A stretch of 64,000 nucleotides of DNA from Haematococcus lacustris. Lineage: Eukaryota; Chlorophyta; Chlorophyceae; Chlamydomonadales; Haematococcaceae. The notes below the pieces were generated by a model, which saw nothing but the letters and a program-made list of their open reading frames with translations, ran no database searches and had not been told where the DNA came from. The first letter of the stretch is position 1. The number at the start of each line of letters is the position of its first letter. Location: assembly GCA_030144725.1 (NCBI GenBank), contig JASKMD010000155.1, positions 1 to 64,000 of the forward strand, written 5' to 3'. Both the position numbers and the translations under genes were made by a program. This document shows positions 45,815 through 64,000 of the stretch, piece after piece.

Positions 45815-48082
45815 CGTCGGAAAGTTTCGGACCTCTTTGCGACCCCTAAAACGCGACTTATCAGAGCCTCTTACTGGGCAGTGACTGAGAGGTTCGGGGT
45901 ACCTCTGATATGCGAGCAATGACAAAAGGAATGACCGGTTGCCTGACCTCTGGGTGAAGTCTAATTCATGGGTAGTTCAGAGGGGTGTAAATCAGTGCTG
46001 AATGTGAGCCTTTAAAGCTTTGTATCTGTGGGGATTTCTAGCTGATTCATAGGGCTCTTAATCTGTGGCAATTTAGCTGTGACTCATTGGCAAATCAGAG
46101 GTAACCCAGCTGTGATTTAGTGGTAGATTAGAGGTGACTTAGTTGTGACTCTGTGGCGTTTTGGAGGTGACTCAGCTGTGAATCTGTGGAATCTTGTTAT
46201 TGGTTACAGGTTACTTGCACACGTCAACTGCAAAGTACGTGTCTCAACGTTTATTCGCAACACCTCGCAAAGACACTACAAAAACACACGTCTCTACACC
46301 TCGCTCAAACACCTCGCACACCTCGCAACAACACTACAAAAGACATTACTACTGTACTGCTCACTACGGTACTGCTAAGCACATGCATTGATGCACCATC
46401 ACCCCGCAACACCTCCCTTATGCTAAGCATATGCATTGAGACCCTGACCCCTCGCAACACCTCCACAAAAGGTGATAAGGTGACCACATCACAACAAGGA
46501 GGTGACAACACAGCACAACAACACAACAGCAAGAATGGGCTGGGCTGGGCTCCTTGTTAGCAGTTGCTCTACTCCGCTGCCGCCTTGCTTGCAATTACCA
46601 AGCCATGCTACACCTGTCACCTTCCAGCTGTCTCCATCTGCAAGCAAGCATCAGCCAGCCAAGGTTCTGCAGGCAGATGAACAAGGACATGCATAACCAC
46701 AATAGGGCAGGCTGGGCTGACTCCCCAGCAGCATGTGCACGTGCTTGCGTCCTCTTGCCACACTAGTGCTGCTGGCTTATGCCTACACCTCTTGGCTGCG
46801 TCCCCTCTCTTGGTAGATGCTCATGGCAGATGCTCATGGCTGTTGATGTGGGGAGGGGAAAGGTGTTGTTGTACATACTTGAAGTGCTCAACACCGAGGC
46901 AAGGGACAGCAAGAGCATGGTATATGCTAGAGCGTTGCTTGGACTGAAGGTAACCCACTCCCCCACATACCCACCTGCCTATCTGTCTACCTGCCTGTCA
47001 ACTCCTGCCATCTAATGCCCTCCCTGCTCATCCCACCCTCCTCCAGGAGCCCACCTTGAAGCATGCACACTTGACAATGACAACAGAACTCCTTCATAAC
47101 AGCCTGCAATGATGCAAACATGCAACATTGCACATCTCAAAGCAATGTAGTTCAACATAGACACAGCACATGCCTCAACACTAACATTCACCACGGTAAT
47201 GGGTTTCGACGTGGCTGAGTAGAAGTCGGGGCCGCGTTGCTGCCTCCTGCTGTGGCCATTGCTGCGGCTGCGCCTGCAGTCACGACTATTGCTCTGGCTA
47301 CGCCTGTGGTCACTTGCTCCGGATGATTGATGTGGCTGAAGGGCCGCTTGTCAGTGATTCCTGACCTGCGCGAAGGAATTGCGACGCGACTTCAAGCGGG
47401 TCCACATGTCAACATCTACATCCACAGTCCCGGCCCTGTACCCCCGCGCCCAGTTGTAGCACGCTGTCGCCATCGCTAGGGTGCTCGTCGATACCAGCGA
47501 GGCAGTGGGGATGGGAGATGGCCATGCAGGCCAGGCAGAAACTGCGGCCAGGCAGTAAAACTGCCGAATGCGGCCAGGCAATAAAACTGCCGAATGCTGA
47601 TGCTACCAAAAGTATGGTACAAAAGAACAGAGATTTGCAGGGTCGCACAACGATGATGTTCGCCCGCCGCAATTGTCCTAGTGCCATTCTTTTGGCATCA
47701 GCGTAGCGTCGATGTACGTAACTTCGCGGCTAGTCACCAACGCGGCACGGAACTCCCTTACGCGCAATATTGCGCAAATCATCGATGTTTTAGCCCTAAC
47801 TAGCCTCTGATTCACAACATATTGGGCTCTAATCCACAGGCCTCGAATGCTGCCCTGTAAGCCTCTATAACTGCTCTGATTTAGCTCTGATTCAGCCCTG
47901 ATGGACCTCTAAAACACCCCTCATTCAGAGCCTCATGAATCAGTGCTTAATCAGTACTGAACTGACTGATATGAAACACCTCTGATTCGCCGCATATCAG
48001 CGGCCACTGAAACAACGCACAGTTATAGCGCTCTGAAAAGGTGCTAAGATGCGGGTCATAAGAGGTCCGAAACTTTCCGACG
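45815..48082. mobile_element. 2.3-kb DNA transposon with inverted ends and subterminal repeats
   Basis: The left end (CGTCGGAAAGTTTCGGACCT, 45815) and right end (complement ending 48082) are inverted copies: 23 bases perfect, weaker similarity to about 55. Inside each end are degenerate repeats: AGAGGTGACTTAGTTGTGA-like units at about 45960-46200 and their inverted counterparts (CTCTGATTCACAAC-like) at about 47800-48000. Short coding traces are seen on plus (VDVGRGKVLLYILEVLN, about 46840-46890) and minus (GTVDVDVDMWTRLKSRRNSF, about 47370-47430). No intact transposase was found and no target-site duplication is certain. Confidence 0.65.
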
Positions 48083-48089
48083 CAGGCCG

Positions 48090-48094
48090 TTACA
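48090..48094 (-). promoter_or_regulatory. Possible poly(A) signal of beta-tubulin copy 2
   Basis: TGTAA on the minus strand, 314 bp after the stop and just beyond the right end of the transposon; nothing closer was found. Confidence 0.3.
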
Positions 48095-48407
48095 GAAACA
48101 CAAATCCAGTGACAGGTCGGTGGCCTAGCCACAACTAAGGTCCCTAAACTAAATGAACTGTTCCTACAGACTGAGTAGACAAACACACCCCACAACCTGA
48201 CATTCACCATTCCATGTGGCGCGATGGCCTCAGGACTCTGGTGAAAACTGATCATGAGAGCATGCATGCAATGATTGAAACGTCGTGAATTTCATCTTAT
48301 GCATGAGGTCATGACAATGCTTAGTCCAATCTAAGCACATCTTTGACAGCAGCAGAGCAGCATCTGCAGCTTCACCAAGGGCCACAAGCTGAGGCTTCAC
48401 CAGCTGC

Positions 48408-50446
<2,039 letters not shown>

Positions 50447-50557
50447 TGTCCGACGATTTGAGGCGTAAGGATGGAGTCGGGAGAAACGGAGGTTTTGGAA
50501 GAGGCCCGGTTGTGCAACTCGGGGAAAGTCTGGAACTTAAATTGTCCCGACAGTCAA

Positions 50558-50564
50558 ATTTATA
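50558..50564 (-). promoter_or_regulatory. TATA box of beta-tubulin copy 2
   Basis: TATAAAT on the minus strand, 112 bp upstream of the ATG, in the same context (CACATGTATAAATTTGACTG) as in copy 1. Confidence 0.6.
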
Positions 50565-50579
50565 CATGTGCAATGTGCA

Positions 50580-51007
50580 AAGCTCACAATGTGTCACTTC
50601 TTGTGTGCCTTGGCTGCAGGCTTCAGCGGCAGTGGCAGCATCGGCAGCAGGGGTGTGCCTGTCCAGCAAATGCTACGGGAGGCATGCAAGCAGCTGCCCG
50701 GGCGTATGCAGCATGGCGACGCGGTCCCGGATCAGGGCCTGATGACTCAACAAGCAAAGGCACCTGGTTTCACGGGACATGTTGGCCGCGCTGAACATCC
50801 GCCGCATTGCAGCCGGGCCGGGCCGCCCTCGCGAGCTCAGCCGCCTGTCTGTGTTCTGCACACGGTGTGCTCACGTAGACCTACATCAGCTTTGACTGGG
50901 TTTTTCTCTGTCCTGTGTCCATGCTCCCTTGCTCACACATCATGACGTTACCAATGCATCATGGAATGATTGCCATCAGAAGGCCCCACGCCACTATCCC
51001 TCATAGC
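50580..51007. other. Intergenic between the Pol III subunit gene and tubulin copy 2
   Basis: Contains the 3' flank of the Pol III gene and the distal tubulin promoter. No other gene is seen. Confidence 0.4.

Positions 51008-64000
<12,993 letters not shown>

Overview
The window reads as nuclear DNA of a chlamydomonadalean green alga, possibly Haematococcus-like; the species is a guess. Supporting signs are GC-rich, intron-dense genes with short GT(A/G)AGT...GCAG introns, a six-exon 443-aa beta-tubulin of chlorophyte type, Ser-Pro wall-protein repeats, TGTAA poly(A) signals, RWP-RK and LEA-like genes, and several green-algal mobile elements. All exon boundaries were placed by eye, using frame, splice consensus and family motifs.

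Layout. 1-8407: the 3' part of a very large non-LTR retrotransposon (protease-like modules, AP endonuclease, RT, PHD finger, RNase H, restriction-like endonuclease; Dualen/RandI type). It is inserted in a dispersed repeat whose uninterrupted copy lies at 13751-14937. 10143-12848: a seven-exon secreted Ala/Cys and Ser-Pro wall or matrix protein. 15597-15875: a relic of a Fanzor/TnpB-like gene. 16809-18852: beta-tubulin copy 1 (+). 19160-21536: a LINE tail relic and a 1.7-kb DNA transposon with perfect 155-bp inverted repeats. 22271-26885: a 12-exon, probably plastid-targeted LEA-like protein. 28066-30315: exactly 450 uninterrupted CCGCC units. 31328-36631: a 1435-aa RWP-RK transcription factor. 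37818-41659 (-): farnesyl/geranylgeranyl-transferase alpha subunit. 42200-43000: a second, longer Fanzor-like relic. 44527-45560 (-): an unrecognised repeat-family gene. 45815-48082: a 2.3-kb DNA transposon with inverted repeats. 48408-50446 (-): beta-tubulin copy 2, encoding the same protein as copy 1. 51008-64000 (-): 25 exons of the second-largest RNA polymerase III subunit, running off the right edge.

The host genes (tubulin, Pol III core, prenyltransferase, RWP-RK factor, wall protein, LEA-like protein) form no operon or obvious pathway. The two tubulin genes form an inverted, tail-to-tail pair with 29.5 kb between their stop codons. What stands out is the density of mobile-element debris and simple repeats, including two relics of a eukaryotic RNA-guided-nuclease family.
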